Translations under genes and position numbers: made by a program
Assembly (NCBI RefSeq): GCF_000802245.2
Contig: NZ_CP021080.1
Span: 5,828,001-5,892,000 of the forward strand
Length of the DNA: 64,000 nt
Direction of reading: 5' to 3'
Source: Streptomyces pluripotens
GTDB lineage: Bacteria; Actinomycetota; Actinomycetes; Streptomycetales; Streptomycetaceae
The notes under the pieces: model-generated
The model's input: only the letters and a program-made list of their open reading frames with translations
Database searches by the model: none
What the model was told of the DNA's origin: nothing
Part shown: in pieces, positions 56,399 to 64,000 of the stretch
Numbering within the stretch: position 1 is the stretch's first letter
How the letters are laid out: each line of letters begins with the position of its first letter

Positions 56399-57652
56399 CT
56401 ATCGTGGGGTGCCGGGCCGGGGCACGGCCGGTTCGAGGACGTGACGGTTGCGCCCGGCGCCCAGGCCCGCGATCAGCTCGCCGGCCGTGACGGCCAGCAG
56501 CAGGACGAGCGCGGCCGGGAGACCAGCGCGGGTGGTCAGCAGCATTCCGCCGACCAACGGACCCAGGATGGCGATCAGGTAGCCGACGCCCTGGACCATG
56601 CCCGAGAGGCCGACGGCGGTGTCGGCGTCCTTGGCGCGCAGCCCGATGAGGGTCAGCGCCAGTGCGAACCCGGCGCCCTGGGACAGGCCGAGCAGCATCG
56701 CGGCGATCCAGGCGCCAACGGAGATGGGCGCCAGTACGAGTGCGGTCAGCCCACCCGCGTTGAGTACGCCGACGACGACAGCGACGCTCCGCTGGTCGGG
56801 CAGCCGCCGGATCAGCACCGGCACCGCGAGCGATCCGGCCACCTGGACCAGCGAGGTGACCGCCTGCACAAGACCGCCCTCGGCGAGCGTCATGCCCCGC
56901 TGGTGACAGATCGTCGGCAGCCAGCCCAGAACGAAGTAGAAGGACAGACCCATGAATCCAAAGAAGGCAGTGACCTGCCAGGCCAGTCCGTCCCGCCACA
57001 GCGTGGCGGGGATCCGCGCTCGCCGACCGCCCGCAGCGCGCTGTCGCAGTACGGGCAGCCAGGCCACGCAGGCGACGAGCGCCACCGGTACGGTGATCCA
57101 GGCGAGTGAGGCCAGCCAGTGTGTCCCCTGGTTGCCGCTCAGCCGGGGGGCTAGAGCCGAGGCTCCGGCCGCGCCCAGCGTGAGGACGGTCGTGTAGAGC
57201 GTCATCACCGGCGCGAGCCGGTTGCTGAACCTCCGCTTGATCAGGCCGGGGACGGCACCGTTGATCGCCCCGATCGCGGCGACCGCCAGCAATGTGCCGA
57301 GGAAGAGCCCGGCCTGGCTCGGCACCATCCGGACCAGGTCGCCGGCGAGCAGCACGATCAGGCAGGTCGCCACCAGGAGTTCCTCGCCCATCCGGCGGAC
57401 CAACGCGGGGCCGGTGAAGGCGAACACCGCGAGACAGACCGTGGGCAGCACGGTCAACACGGTCTGGCCTAAGCCGGACAGGCCCAGCCCGGACACGATG
57501 GGGGTCAAGAGCGCCGACACCGCTGAGATCGGGGCCCGCAGGTTCAGGGAGACCACGACCAGCGCGGCCAGCAGCCACCACACGCGTCGGCGCGATGCGG
57601 ATTCGTCCAGTGCCGGTGCGGCAGTAGCCGGAGTTCGAGTTCGGGACGCCAT
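56399..57652 (-). CDS. MFS transporter (CynX/NimT-like)
   Basis: The 417-residue protein has about twelve helices (VWWLLAALVVVSLNLRAPIS; AVSALLTPIVSGLGLSGLGQ) and belongs to the CynX/NimT group that carries cyanate, nitroimidazole or small aromatics. The ATG at 57652 follows GGGGGTAG. It is the first gene of the operon and sits behind the palindrome AAAGCGCTTT and an AT-rich promoter-like region. Confidence 0.88.
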   Translation of the reverse strand: MASRTRTPATAAPALDESASRRRVWWLLAALVVVSLNLRAPISAVSALLTPIVSGLGLSGLGQTVLTVLPTVCLAVFAFTGPALVRRMGEELLVATCLIVLLAGDLVRMVPSQAGLFLGTLLAVAAIGAINGAVPGLIKRRFSNRLAPVMTLYTTVLTLGAAGASALAPRLSGNQGTHWLASLAWITVPVALVACVAWLPVLRQRAAGGRRARIPATLWRDGLAWQVTAFFGFMGLSFYFVLGWLPTICHQRGMTLAEGGLVQAVTSLVQVAGSLAVPVLIRRLPDQRSVAVVVGVLNAGGLTALVLAPISVGAWIAAMLLGLSQGAGFALALTLIGLRAKDADTAVGLSGMVQGVGYLIAILGPLVGGMLLTTRAGLPAALVLLLAVTAGELIAGLGAGRNRHVLEPAVPRPGTPR

Positions 57653-57672
57653 ATTTACTACCCCCAAGTTCC

Positions 57673-57682
57673 AAAGCGCTTT
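57673..57682. promoter_or_regulatory. Palindrome in the promoter region of the MFS operon
   Basis: AAAGCGCTTT is a perfect 10-bp palindrome 21 bp before the MFS start, beside an AT-rich stretch (TTATTCCCTTATTCT on the minus strand). The ArsR-rhodanese protein in the same operon is the obvious candidate to bind it. Confidence 0.45.
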
Positions 57683-57859
57683 AGAATAAGGGAATAATAG
57701 CCCTGAGGCGGCGACAGGTCGACCGGGTTCCGGGGGAGGCGCCAACGCGAGTCCGTGACGCGCGCTGGCGCCGGGGTGCCTCTGAGCATGGTTTCTGTCG
57801 TCCTCCGGGCTGGCCGGCGCGAGTGGTGCGGAAGCTCCGGGCGTCTGGTGAAGGGAGGG

Positions 57860-57869
57860 TGGATCGAGG
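57860..57869. repeat. Target-site duplication, left copy
   Basis: GGATCGAGGG abuts the left terminal repeat of the insertion sequence and is identical to the right copy at 59209-59218. Confidence 0.92.
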
Positions 57870-57913
57870 GCAGGGCTGTTGCAAAGTCTTTTGATCTTGC
57901 GTGAGAGCGCTGG

Positions 57914-59065
57914 TCAGGCAAGGCCGAGGAGGTCCAGTGGTCGGCGGAAGCCGTCGTAGGACATCTCGCGGAGTCCGGCCGCGATGTTCGCGTGGCCGGA
58001 GGCTCGCAGTGTGTTGATCGCGAAGCTGCGGAGGGTGGCCATGTTGTCCGGGCCGTGTCCGGTTCGGACCGTGGAGGCGTCCTCGGCGAAGGCGGTGTCT
58101 CGGACGAAGTGGAGACGGTTCTCGATGATCCACTGCGAACGGACGATCTTCGCGATGCGCTCGGGGGAGGCTTCGCGGCTGGCCAGGTCCGTGATGACGT
58201 AGACCGTCTCGCGGCTGCGTTTGCCGGTCTTGCGCTGAGTGCGGTGCCGGACGATCTTCGCGACCTGGACCGCGTGGGGGAAGTCGACGCCGAGGTCGGT
58301 GATGGTCAGGGCCTGCACGACGCGGGTCTCCAGGCGTCCGTGGGCATCGGTGCGGTCGTAGAACTTCGCACTCGCCTTCTCCCAGGGCAGGGTGGCGAGT
58401 TGGCGGTGCAGGTTCTTCTGGTTGCGCTTCACGGTGAAGGCGTAGTGCGCCTTCTTCTCCTCGACGAGGAACCGGGCGTGATCGCGCTGGCAGTGCAGGG
58501 CATCCGCGGAGACCGTGACGCCGGTCAGGTCGTAGGGCGCCAGCAAGGCATCAAAGCAGGTGATTTCGTTCGTCTTGCCGGGGACCCGCAGTTGGGTGAC
58601 GGTCAGGCCGGCGCCGGTGATCGCGGCCAGCAGATGGGCGGCCGGGATCTCGCCGTGGCGCGAGCCGCGGGCGCTCTTGCCATCCACCGCGAGGGTGTCC
58701 GCCCCGGCCGGATCGGATCCGAGCAGGTCGGCGAGCCCGCCGGGGCAGGCGGCGTTCAGGACGCGGCGGATGGTCGCCGCACTCGGCGCGATGCGCACGT
58801 TCAAGACCGTCGTGGCGCGGGCGCCGAGCCGGGCGAGCGTGTCCTGCGGGGCGCTCGCTGCCCACTGGCCGATCGCGGCGAAGGAACGGGCTCCGGTCAG
58901 CACCGCCGAGCAGGCCACCAGCAGCACGCTCACGAACGAGTGACGCTTCCCGCGCCGATGCCGGGGGTCGGCCAAGGTCCGCAGCCGCAGGGCCAGCGGT
59001 CCGATCAACCGGTGCTGACGGGTGGGCGACTTGATCAGACAGACGGTGGCAGACTGACGGCACAT
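57914..59065 (-). CDS. ISAs1-family DDE transposase
   Basis: The 383-residue protein has the N-terminal H-repeat-like segment (LADPRHRRGKRHSFVSVLLV) and a DDE catalytic core: TLAVDGKSARGSR (first Asp), VTVSADALHCQRDHARFLVE (second Asp) and RSQWIIENRLHFVRDTAFAE (Glu in the Y/W-IEN motif). Length is normal and no frameshift is seen, so it should be active. The ribosome-binding GGAG lies in the 3' arm of a hairpin (59066-59122) that can limit translation from outside transcripts. Confidence 0.95.
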   Translation of the reverse strand: MCRQSATVCLIKSPTRQHRLIGPLALRLRTLADPRHRRGKRHSFVSVLLVACSAVLTGARSFAAIGQWAASAPQDTLARLGARATTVLNVRIAPSAATIRRVLNAACPGGLADLLGSDPAGADTLAVDGKSARGSRHGEIPAAHLLAAITGAGLTVTQLRVPGKTNEITCFDALLAPYDLTGVTVSADALHCQRDHARFLVEEKKAHYAFTVKRNQKNLHRQLATLPWEKASAKFYDRTDAHGRLETRVVQALTITDLGVDFPHAVQVAKIVRHRTQRKTGKRSRETVYVITDLASREASPERIAKIVRSQWIIENRLHFVRDTAFAEDASTVRTGHGPDNMATLRSFAINTLRASGHANIAAGLREMSYDGFRRPLDLLGLA

Positions 59066-59122
59066 CGAAGCTCCGGGCGGTGCGGGCGACTTGATCGGTC
59101 ACCGGCATCAACCGGAGCTTCG
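59066..59122 (-). promoter_or_regulatory. Hairpin that can hide the transposase ribosome-binding site
   Basis: In the minus-strand message CGAAGCTCCGG (59122-59112) can pair with CCGGAGCTTCG (59076-59066), which contains the GGAG ribosome-binding site and ends just before the ATG at 59065. The loop is 35 nt. The 13-mer GGGCGACTTGATC occurs in the loop (59084-59096) and again inside the transposase gene (59024-59036). Confidence 0.55.
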
Positions 59123-59208
59123 TTGCGTACGGACCGGGCCGACCGCGCATCGTCATACCGTCGCGACCTGCGCACTCACGTGATCACCGGGACTTTGAAA
59201 CCGCCCTG

Positions 59209-59218
59209 GGATCGAGGG
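59209..59218. repeat. Target-site duplication, right copy
   Basis: GGATCGAGGG abuts the right terminal repeat and equals the left copy at 57860-57869; 8-10 bp duplications are usual for ISAs1 elements. Confidence 0.92.
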
Positions 59219-59261
59219 CGAACGGAAGAATCCTCTCGGGGCGCGCCACTCCTGTCGTGGG

Positions 59262-59336
59262 TCAGATGCCCAGGGGTGTGTGGGACTTCGCGAACGGGCC
59301 CTCAGGGGCGTCGCCGAGTTCAGCGACAAGTGCCAT
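59262..59336 (-). CDS. Possible small peptide gene (24 residues)
   Basis: A short minus-strand frame from the ATG at 59336 encodes MALVAELGDAPEGPFAKSHT and ends PLGI. The ribosome-binding site is weak (GAGG about 16 nt upstream), so expression is doubtful. It lies in the 291-bp gap between the IS and the LuxR-type gene, in an otherwise AT-richer spacer that must also hold the plus-strand promoter. It could be a remnant, a signalling peptide or noise. Confidence 0.2.
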   Translation of the reverse strand: MALVAELGDAPEGPFAKSHTPLGI

Positions 59337-59509
59337 GACGCGGTTTCGAATACCTCTGTGTGTAAGCTCCAGCTACCGTGCGTATATCCCTTTGGTGCTG
59401 CGGCGTAAGTCGTTTTGCATTGTCCTTTTGTTTGCGGTGCTGCGCGCTGCGATTTGGTACGGTGATCACCGATGGGTGCGCTGTGCCCGGCCTCAGGGGG
59501 AGGAGCAGT

Positions 59510-60184
59510 GTGTTCGATCAAGCGGTTGTGAAGCACGCCCGTACAGATTCAGTCGCCGTGCTGATCGCAGGCGACCGTCCGGTGTACAGGTCGAGTCTGC
59601 GGAGTCTGCTCGACGGTGTCGACGCACTGGAAGTGGTCGGGGATGTCGACACGGGGCCCGACGCCGTGAATGCGATTCACCGATTATGCCCCGACGTGGT
59701 CTTACTGCACGTGGCTCCGTCGAGCGCCGCAACCGTCGAAGTGATCACCTCCTTGGCCGAATGCTGTCCGGATGCGGCCGTGCTCATCGTGAGCATCGCC
59801 CATGACCGGGAGGCCTTTCTCGCCGCCATGCGCGCAGGTGTACGCGGTTATCTGTCCCGGGGCGCCCCCTCTCAAGACCTTGCGCTGGCCATCAGAATCG
59901 TCCAGTCCGGAGGGCTGGTTTTCGACTCCAGTACGTCGGGGTGGGTTACCGATCATCTGGCCCAGCCCGCAGGGGTGGTCAAGCCTTTCCCGGAGTTGAC
60001 CGACCGGGAGTTGGAAGTGCTGGAACTCGTTGCGGACGGTCTGGGCACGGCGGCGATCGCCCATCAGCTCGGCCTGTCCATCAAGACGGTGCGCAACTAT
60101 TTGTCGCGGATATTCGCCAAGTTGCACCTGGGCGACCGTGCCGAAGCCGCGGTCCGGGCCAGACAAGCCGGTCTCGGCCATTGA
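59510..60184 (+). CDS. NarL/FixJ-type response regulator with degenerate receiver domain
   Basis: The 224-residue protein has a receiver-like domain (about 12-125) and a LuxR helix-turn-helix (about 155-218, LTDRELEVLELVADGLGTAA, HQLGLSIKTVRNYLSRIFAK). The usual phospho-acceptor Asp is replaced: VVLLHVAPSS has His where VLLD is expected. The acidic pocket is reduced to a single Asp (AGDRPVYRS) and the conserved Lys is missing (GYLSRGAPS). It is thus likely to work without phosphorylation, perhaps by ligand binding. The GTG at 59510 follows GGGGGAGGAG. It may regulate the divergent operons around it. Confidence 0.9.
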   Translation: MFDQAVVKHARTDSVAVLIAGDRPVYRSSLRSLLDGVDALEVVGDVDTGPDAVNAIHRLCPDVVLLHVAPSSAATVEVITSLAECCPDAAVLIVSIAHDREAFLAAMRAGVRGYLSRGAPSQDLALAIRIVQSGGLVFDSSTSGWVTDHLAQPAGVVKPFPELTDRELEVLELVADGLGTAAIAHQLGLSIKTVRNYLSRIFAKLHLGDRAEAAVRARQAGLGH

Positions 60185-60238
60185 CCGAACGGCGCGTGGT
60201 GGTGGCCGCCGGTGGCTCCCACCACCACGTCCGGCCGG

Positions 60239-60973
60239 TCAGGACACCGCGTGGGGTGCCTTCCGCGCCACGATCACCCGGTTGTAGAGCTCCTTGGGTT
60301 CAGTGGCGACGATCTCGGTCTGGTCAAAGCCCGCGTCGAGGAGGCAGTCACGCCAGAATTCCGGCGTGGTGAGGATCTCTCCGTCCTCCCGCAGGAACCG
60401 GGGCAGCAGATCGAGCTGGAGCAGCATGCGTTCGAAGCTCGCCTCCCGCAGGTAGTACTTGGCCTTGTCGGTCAGCAGTTCCAGGACGTCGGTGGCCCGC
60501 GGTTTGCTGCCGGCCGGCCCCATCACCCGGCAGAACTGGTCGGCGTTGATGAACACGCCCCCCGGCCGCAGCACGCGCAACAGCTCCGCAGCGGCCTTCG
60601 GGTAGGTGTCGAGTTCGAGGTGGTGCAGCGCGAAGCTGCTGATGGCCGCGTCGAAGCTCTCGTCGGGGAAGGCTGACAGGTCCTCGACCGCCCCGTCCTG
60701 GAACAAGGTCAGCGGGTCGGCGGCGAATTTGGCCACTGCCTCCTCCACCATGGCAGGGGCAGGGTCTACCCCCACGATCCTGGCCTCGGGCAGCGCCGCG
60801 CGACACAGCGAAGTGAGCCGACCGGTGCCCGAACCGACGTCGAGGACGTCAGCGGTGCCCGCCGGCAGGTGGGCCACGGCCGCGGACAGCAACGCCACAT
60901 TGGACGCGTCGGTGCTGAGCACCTTGTCATAGTCGATCCTGACGTTGTTCCAGTGAGTCGTGTCCGATGCCAT
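60239..60973 (-). CDS. Class I SAM-dependent methyltransferase
   Basis: The 244-residue protein has the Rossmann motif VLDVGSGTGRLTSLCRAALP, IVGVDPAPAMVEEA, and DAAISSFALHHL with VLRPGGVFINADQF. It is a small-molecule methyltransferase of the ubiquinone/biotin type; the substrate is unknown. It lies 55 bp after the FAD monooxygenase gene and shares its direction with the amidohydrolase genes upstream. Confidence 0.9.
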   Translation of the reverse strand: MASDTTHWNNVRIDYDKVLSTDASNVALLSAAVAHLPAGTADVLDVGSGTGRLTSLCRAALPEARIVGVDPAPAMVEEAVAKFAADPLTLFQDGAVEDLSAFPDESFDAAISSFALHHLELDTYPKAAAELLRVLRPGGVFINADQFCRVMGPAGSKPRATDVLELLTDKAKYYLREASFERMLLQLDLLPRFLREDGEILTTPEFWRDCLLDAGFDQTEIVATEPKELYNRVIVARKAPHAVS

Positions 60974-61028
60974 GACAGTTCACCCTTCGTTCGTCCGGTG
61001 TTCGTCCGTACCGATCCGGCGCGCTGCG

Positions 61029-62183
61029 TCACTCGGCGGCGAGGCCGAACACCGCCCGCCAGCCGAACAGATCGGTCAGCTCTCCGTCGTGCGTGCTGAA
61101 CTCGCCCCGCTCGCCGCGTACGACGTGATCGCGGTGCCGTGACTGGTTGACGACCAGGGCGGTCCGCGGGGCGCGCTGCTTGGCGTAGCCCCGCAGGGCC
61201 TCGGGGATGTCCGCGATGCGGGACAGTAGACCGCCCAGTACCGCCGCGTCCTCCAACGCCATGCCCGCCCCCTGCCCGGCGCCTGGTGACATCGGGTGCG
61301 CCGCGTCACCGAGGAGACTGACCCGGCCCCGGCTCCAGCCGGTGACGGGTTCCCGGTCGTTGATGTCGGTGACCACGACCGGGGCATCGGGATCGGTGCG
61401 CCGCACCACGTCCACGATCGCCGGGTGCCAACCGGTCATCAGGGCCAGCAGATCGGCCCATGCCTGCTTCGGGGGCTTGGCGGTCCACGTACCGGCCGGT
61501 GCGGCCACCTTCGCCGTCCAGTACAGCCGTCCGGAACCGATCGGGGCGGCGAAGACACCGATGCCGTCCGCGGTCACGATGAACCCGTGCGGGAATTCGG
61601 GCGGTGCGGGGGAGCGACCCCGCAGGGTCGTGTATCCGCAGTAGCGGGGAACGTCCGCGCCGAGCAGGTACCGCCGCACCACGGAATGCAGTCCGTCGGC
61701 GCCGATGAGGGCTGCCGTCGTCGTTGAGTTCCCGTCGGACAGACCAACCTCGACCTCGTCACCCAGGTCCCGGTAGCCGGTCACACCGATGCCGTGCCGC
61801 ATCCGCACCCCGGCGTCGGCGGCGTACCGCAGCAGCAGGGATTGCAACGTCGTACGCAGCAACGACACCTGCGGCGCGCCGAACCTCCGGGCCAGCTCGC
61901 CCACCCGGTCGGTGCTGATGACCGCGCCGCCAGTGTCGACGATCGGGCGGACCTCGTCCGTCTCCGGGACGTGCCCGGCGGCCAGCACCGCCGAGGCCAG
62001 CGAGGTGTCGATCTCCGCCAGTGCGTGCAGCGCGTTCGGATACAGCACGAGGCCGGCGCCCACGTCCCGCACGGACGCGGTCCGTTCGATGACCGTCACG
62101 GGCATCCCCGTGCGGCGGAGGGCGATACCGAGGGCGAGGCCGCCGATGCCGCCGCCCGCGACGGTCATGGTCTGTTCAGCCAT
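61029..62183 (-). CDS. FAD-dependent monooxygenase (salicylate-hydroxylase-like)
   Basis: The 384-residue protein has GxGxxG in VAGGGIGGLALGIALRRTG, the DG motif ALIGADGLHSVVRR, and the GD motif VSLLGDAAHPMSPGAGQGAG. It resembles class A aromatic hydroxylases. The ATG at 62183 lies 8 bp inside the amidohydrolase 3' end, so the two are coupled. It probably adds a hydroxyl to an aromatic or heteroaromatic ring. Confidence 0.9.
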   Translation of the reverse strand: MAEQTMTVAGGGIGGLALGIALRRTGMPVTVIERTASVRDVGAGLVLYPNALHALAEIDTSLASAVLAAGHVPETDEVRPIVDTGGAVISTDRVGELARRFGAPQVSLLRTTLQSLLLRYAADAGVRMRHGIGVTGYRDLGDEVEVGLSDGNSTTTAALIGADGLHSVVRRYLLGADVPRYCGYTTLRGRSPAPPEFPHGFIVTADGIGVFAAPIGSGRLYWTAKVAAPAGTWTAKPPKQAWADLLALMTGWHPAIVDVVRRTDPDAPVVVTDINDREPVTGWSRGRVSLLGDAAHPMSPGAGQGAGMALEDAAVLGGLLSRIADIPEALRGYAKQRAPRTALVVNQSRHRDHVVRGERGEFSTHDGELTDLFGWRAVFGLAAE

Positions 62184-63567
62184 TTCCGGTGCGTCCCCCC
62201 TCCTGGCTGAGCGGCGACAGCCAGCGTCCCCCGGGGGCGCCGAACGTGCCCTGCTCCCGGTCGTAGACGACCAGTCCCGACTTGACCGTCACCTGCACCC
62301 GGCCGGTGAAGGTCCATCCCTCGTAGGCGGACCAGCCGCACTTGGACGCGATGTCCGAAGCGGACAGCATCCAGCGGCGGTCCGGGTCGAAGACCACCAG
62401 GTCGCCGTCGGCCCCGGCGACCAGCCGCCCCTTGCCGGCCAGCCCGAACAGATCGGCCGGTGCTTCCCCCAGGTGGTGCACGAGCCGGCGGACAGCGGTG
62501 TCCTGGTCCTCGTCCGGCCAGCGCCGGCGCATCCCGGTCCACACCGCGGTGGCCAGTTCCTGTACACCGGGCAGCCCCGGAGGCGCGTCGGCGACCGGGC
62601 GCTCCTTCTCGTCCCTGGTGTGCGGCGCGTGGTCGCTGCCCAACGTGGCCGCCTCGCCCGCTCGCAGGGCCGCCCACAGCCGGTCCTGGTCCTGCGGGCC
62701 GCGGATCGCCGGGGCCAGCCGGGTCCGCGCGCCGCCCCGCACGGTGTCGGCGTCCGTGAACGACAGGTGATGGGCGGTGAGTTCGAAGGTGACCGGCAAC
62801 CCATCGGCGGCAGCCGCCGCGACCAGGTCGGCTTCCTCCGCGCTCGACAGATGCAGGATGTGCGCCTTGGTGCCGTGGCGGCGGACCAGTTCCAGCACCT
62901 GGACGACCGCCGAGATGGGACTGCTGCGTGGACGCCACCGTTCGTAGTCACGGTAGGCGTGGGGAGGCCCGCCCCGCCAGGCGTCCAGCAGATCGTGCAG
63001 CCGCTGGTCCTCGGCATGCAGAACGAGCCGCACGCCGGAGGCAGCCGCGGCGGCGAACACCTTGTCCAGGACCTCGGGCTCACTGATGACCGTGGGCGCG
63101 GTGTGGTGCCCGGCCATGAACACCTTGGCGCTGCGGGCGATCGCCGGGTCGAGGTCGACCAGGACCTCGGGGTGCAGCGGGTCCGCGCCGATGTGGAAGG
63201 CGAAGTCGACCAGCGAACGGCCGGTGATCCGCCGTGCCTTGGCGACCACGGCGTCCGGGTGGAGGGCCGGGGGGACCGTGTTCGGCATATCCATGACGGT
63301 GGTCACGCCCCCGGCGACCGCGGCGCGACTGCCGTGCTCCCAGTCCTCCTTGTACTCCAGGCCAGGGGTGCGGAAGTGGACGTGCGAGTCGATCAGCCCG
63401 GGGAGCACGTACCGGCCGCCCGCGTCCAGGACGCGTACGTGGCCGGGCGCGGAGTCGGCGATCCCGGTGATCCTTCCGTCCGCGACGAGCACCACGCCCG
63501 GGCGAACGCCGGCCGGGGTCACCAGCCGCCCGTTGACCACCGCGAGTTGCACGTTCACCCGAGCCAT
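62176..63567 (-). CDS. Cyclic amidohydrolase (allantoinase/dihydroorotase/hydantoinase family)
   Basis: The 463-residue TIM-barrel enzyme has the metal HxH at 62-64 (LPGLIDSHVHFRTPGLEYKE), a likely carboxylated Lys in SAKVFMAGHH, the later His in HILHLSSAEE, and the catalytic Asp in LGSDHAPHTRDEK. HFRTPGLEYKEDWEHGSRAA is closest to allantoinases. It opens or closes a cyclic amide or imide. The ATG at 63567 overlaps the acyl-CoA dehydrogenase stop by 13 bp. Its place in an orphan cluster, away from purine genes, suggests a specialised substrate. Confidence 0.9.
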   Translation of the reverse strand: MARVNVQLAVVNGRLVTPAGVRPGVVLVADGRITGIADSAPGHVRVLDAGGRYVLPGLIDSHVHFRTPGLEYKEDWEHGSRAAVAGGVTTVMDMPNTVPPALHPDAVVAKARRITGRSLVDFAFHIGADPLHPEVLVDLDPAIARSAKVFMAGHHTAPTVISEPEVLDKVFAAAAASGVRLVLHAEDQRLHDLLDAWRGGPPHAYRDYERWRPRSSPISAVVQVLELVRRHGTKAHILHLSSAEEADLVAAAAADGLPVTFELTAHHLSFTDADTVRGGARTRLAPAIRGPQDQDRLWAALRAGEAATLGSDHAPHTRDEKERPVADAPPGLPGVQELATAVWTGMRRRWPDEDQDTAVRRLVHHLGEAPADLFGLAGKGRLVAGADGDLVVFDPDRRWMLSASDIASKCGWSAYEGWTFTGRVQVTVKSGLVVYDREQGTFGAPGGRWLSPLSQEGGRTGNG

Positions 63568-64000
63568 GCGGCGCTCACCAGCTCTCGGCACAGGTCGTTG
63601 GTCGGGCCCATGTGGGCGACCGCGCGGGCATCGGCCATCAGCCGGTTGATGCGGTTGGTCACCACGTACCCCCCGGAGCCCAGCAGGCGCGCCACCTCGA
63701 CGCCCACCTGCTCGGCCGTCTCCGAGGCGAACAACTTGCTGTGCAGGGTGGCCAGACCCGGATCGGCCGCATCCCGCCGTCCGGACCGGTCGATGACCGC
63801 GCGCGTCGCCTCGACCAGGGTGGCCAGGTCGACGAGTCGGAAGCGAGTGGCCGCGTCCGGCGGCTGCGGACGCCGGTGGACCTGTGCGACCGCGAGGTCC
63901 AGCAGCGCCGACGCAATGCCGAGGGAGACCGCGCCCAGCGTCGCCCCGGTCCGGCGGACCCCGGCGATGATGCGGGTGGCCTCACCGAGCGGGCCGAGAC
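63555..64000 (-). CDS. Acyl-CoA dehydrogenase family protein, 5' end outside window
   Basis: The frame is open from the window edge to the TGA at 63555-63557. The visible C-terminal part (about 148 residues) contains GATLGAVSLGIASALLDLAV, LATLHSKLFASETAEQVGVE and the ending GYVVTNRINRLMADARAVAH, typical of the C-terminal helical domain of acyl-CoA dehydrogenases. The usual EGT-x-E motif region is altered to AHMGPTNDLCRELV. It precedes the amidohydrolase with a 13-bp overlap and is the upstream-most visible gene of this operon. Confidence 0.82.
   Translation of the reverse strand, partial: LGPLGEATRIIAGVRRTGATLGAVSLGIASALLDLAVAQVHRRPQPPDAATRFRLVDLATLVEATRAVIDRSGRRDAADPGLATLHSKLFASETAEQVGVEVARLLGSGGYVVTNRINRLMADARAVAHMGPTNDLCRELVSAAWLG

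Larger units (their letters stand above)
57870..59208 (-). mobile_element. Complete ISAs1-family insertion sequence (1339 bp)
   Basis: The element has 18-bp terminal inverted repeats with two mismatches: CAGGGCTGTTGCAAAGTC at the left (57870-57887) and, read inward from the right (59208-59191), CAGGGCGGTTTCAAAGTC. A perfect 10-bp target duplication flanks it. It carries a single intact transposase on the minus strand. It lies between the MFS operon and the LuxR-type gene, apparently without breaking a coding region. Its intact repeats and duplication suggest recent insertion. Confidence 0.93.

Overview
The window is high-GC actinobacterial DNA and almost certainly comes from Streptomyces or a close relative. 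The evidence is third-position-GC-rich genes, many GTG starts and 4-bp ATGA/GTGA overlaps, F420-type luciferase-like oxidoreductases, a SepF paralogue, DUF6099 and DUF6299 proteins, and a complete dasR-dasABC-dasD chitooligosaccharide locus with DasR operators. No rRNA, tRNA or CRISPR array was seen.

Layout. 1-2634 (minus): a membrane-anchored molybdopterin oxidoreductase (cut by the window edge), a zinc-type anti-sigma factor and an ECF sigma factor. 3151-4455: an APC amino-acid permease. 4648-9658 (minus): the methylmalonyl-CoA mutase operon mutA-mutB-meaB. 10414-19624: mostly housekeeping and hypothetical genes, namely a SepF paralogue, a secreted protein made of 39-residue repeats, two luciferase-like oxidoreductases, a MarR regulator with a clear operator, an AAA ATPase coupled to a MazG-type pyrophosphohydrolase, DUF6099, and a DUF4232 lipoprotein with an apparent frameshift. 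19704-23707: the hen1-pnkp RNA-repair pair, closed by a strong terminator. 24060-25103: an SPFH/band-7 gene broken by an in-frame amber codon, behind twin operator-like palindromes. 25237-29176: arginine deiminase, ornithine carbamoyltransferase and an amino-acid permease. 29917-37540: an aromatic-CoA catabolic cluster that best fits 2-aminobenzoyl-CoA (anthranilate) breakdown: acyl-CoA ligase, fused flavin monooxygenase/Old-Yellow-Enzyme reductase, enoyl-CoA hydratase, acyl-CoA dehydrogenase, RidA deaminase and a PaaX-type regulator. 38803-44642: dasR facing dasA-dasB-dasC-dasD, with three dre-like sites between them.

44796-50122 is a tightly coupled five-gene operon: Fe(II)/2-oxoglutarate dioxygenase, DUF6271 glycosyltransferase-like protein, ornithine-decarboxylase-like PLP enzyme, GNAT acetyltransferase and MFS exporter. 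It reads as a compact biosynthetic cluster for an unknown small molecule and is the best candidate here for an undescribed system. 50201-53443 holds a TetR/DUF1348 divergent pair with two matching operators and a secreted GH5 enzyme with C-terminal cysteine repeats. 53792-64000 is a second orphan cluster: methyltransferases, two FAD monooxygenases, an ArsR-rhodanese fusion, an MFS transporter, a NarL-type regulator lacking its phospho-acceptor Asp, a cyclic amidohydrolase and an acyl-CoA dehydrogenase. It is split by a complete ISAs1-family insertion (57870-59208) with 18-bp imperfect terminal repeats and a perfect 10-bp target duplication.

How the parts work together: propionyl/odd-chain and aromatic acids feed CoA pathways (mutAB, the aromatic cluster); chitin sugars enter through DasABC and are trimmed by DasD under DasR; arginine is degraded by the deiminase pathway; Hen1/Pnkp repairs cleaved RNA. 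Start sites were chosen by ribosome-binding site, domain start and coupling. Functions come from recognised families only; no database search was possible.
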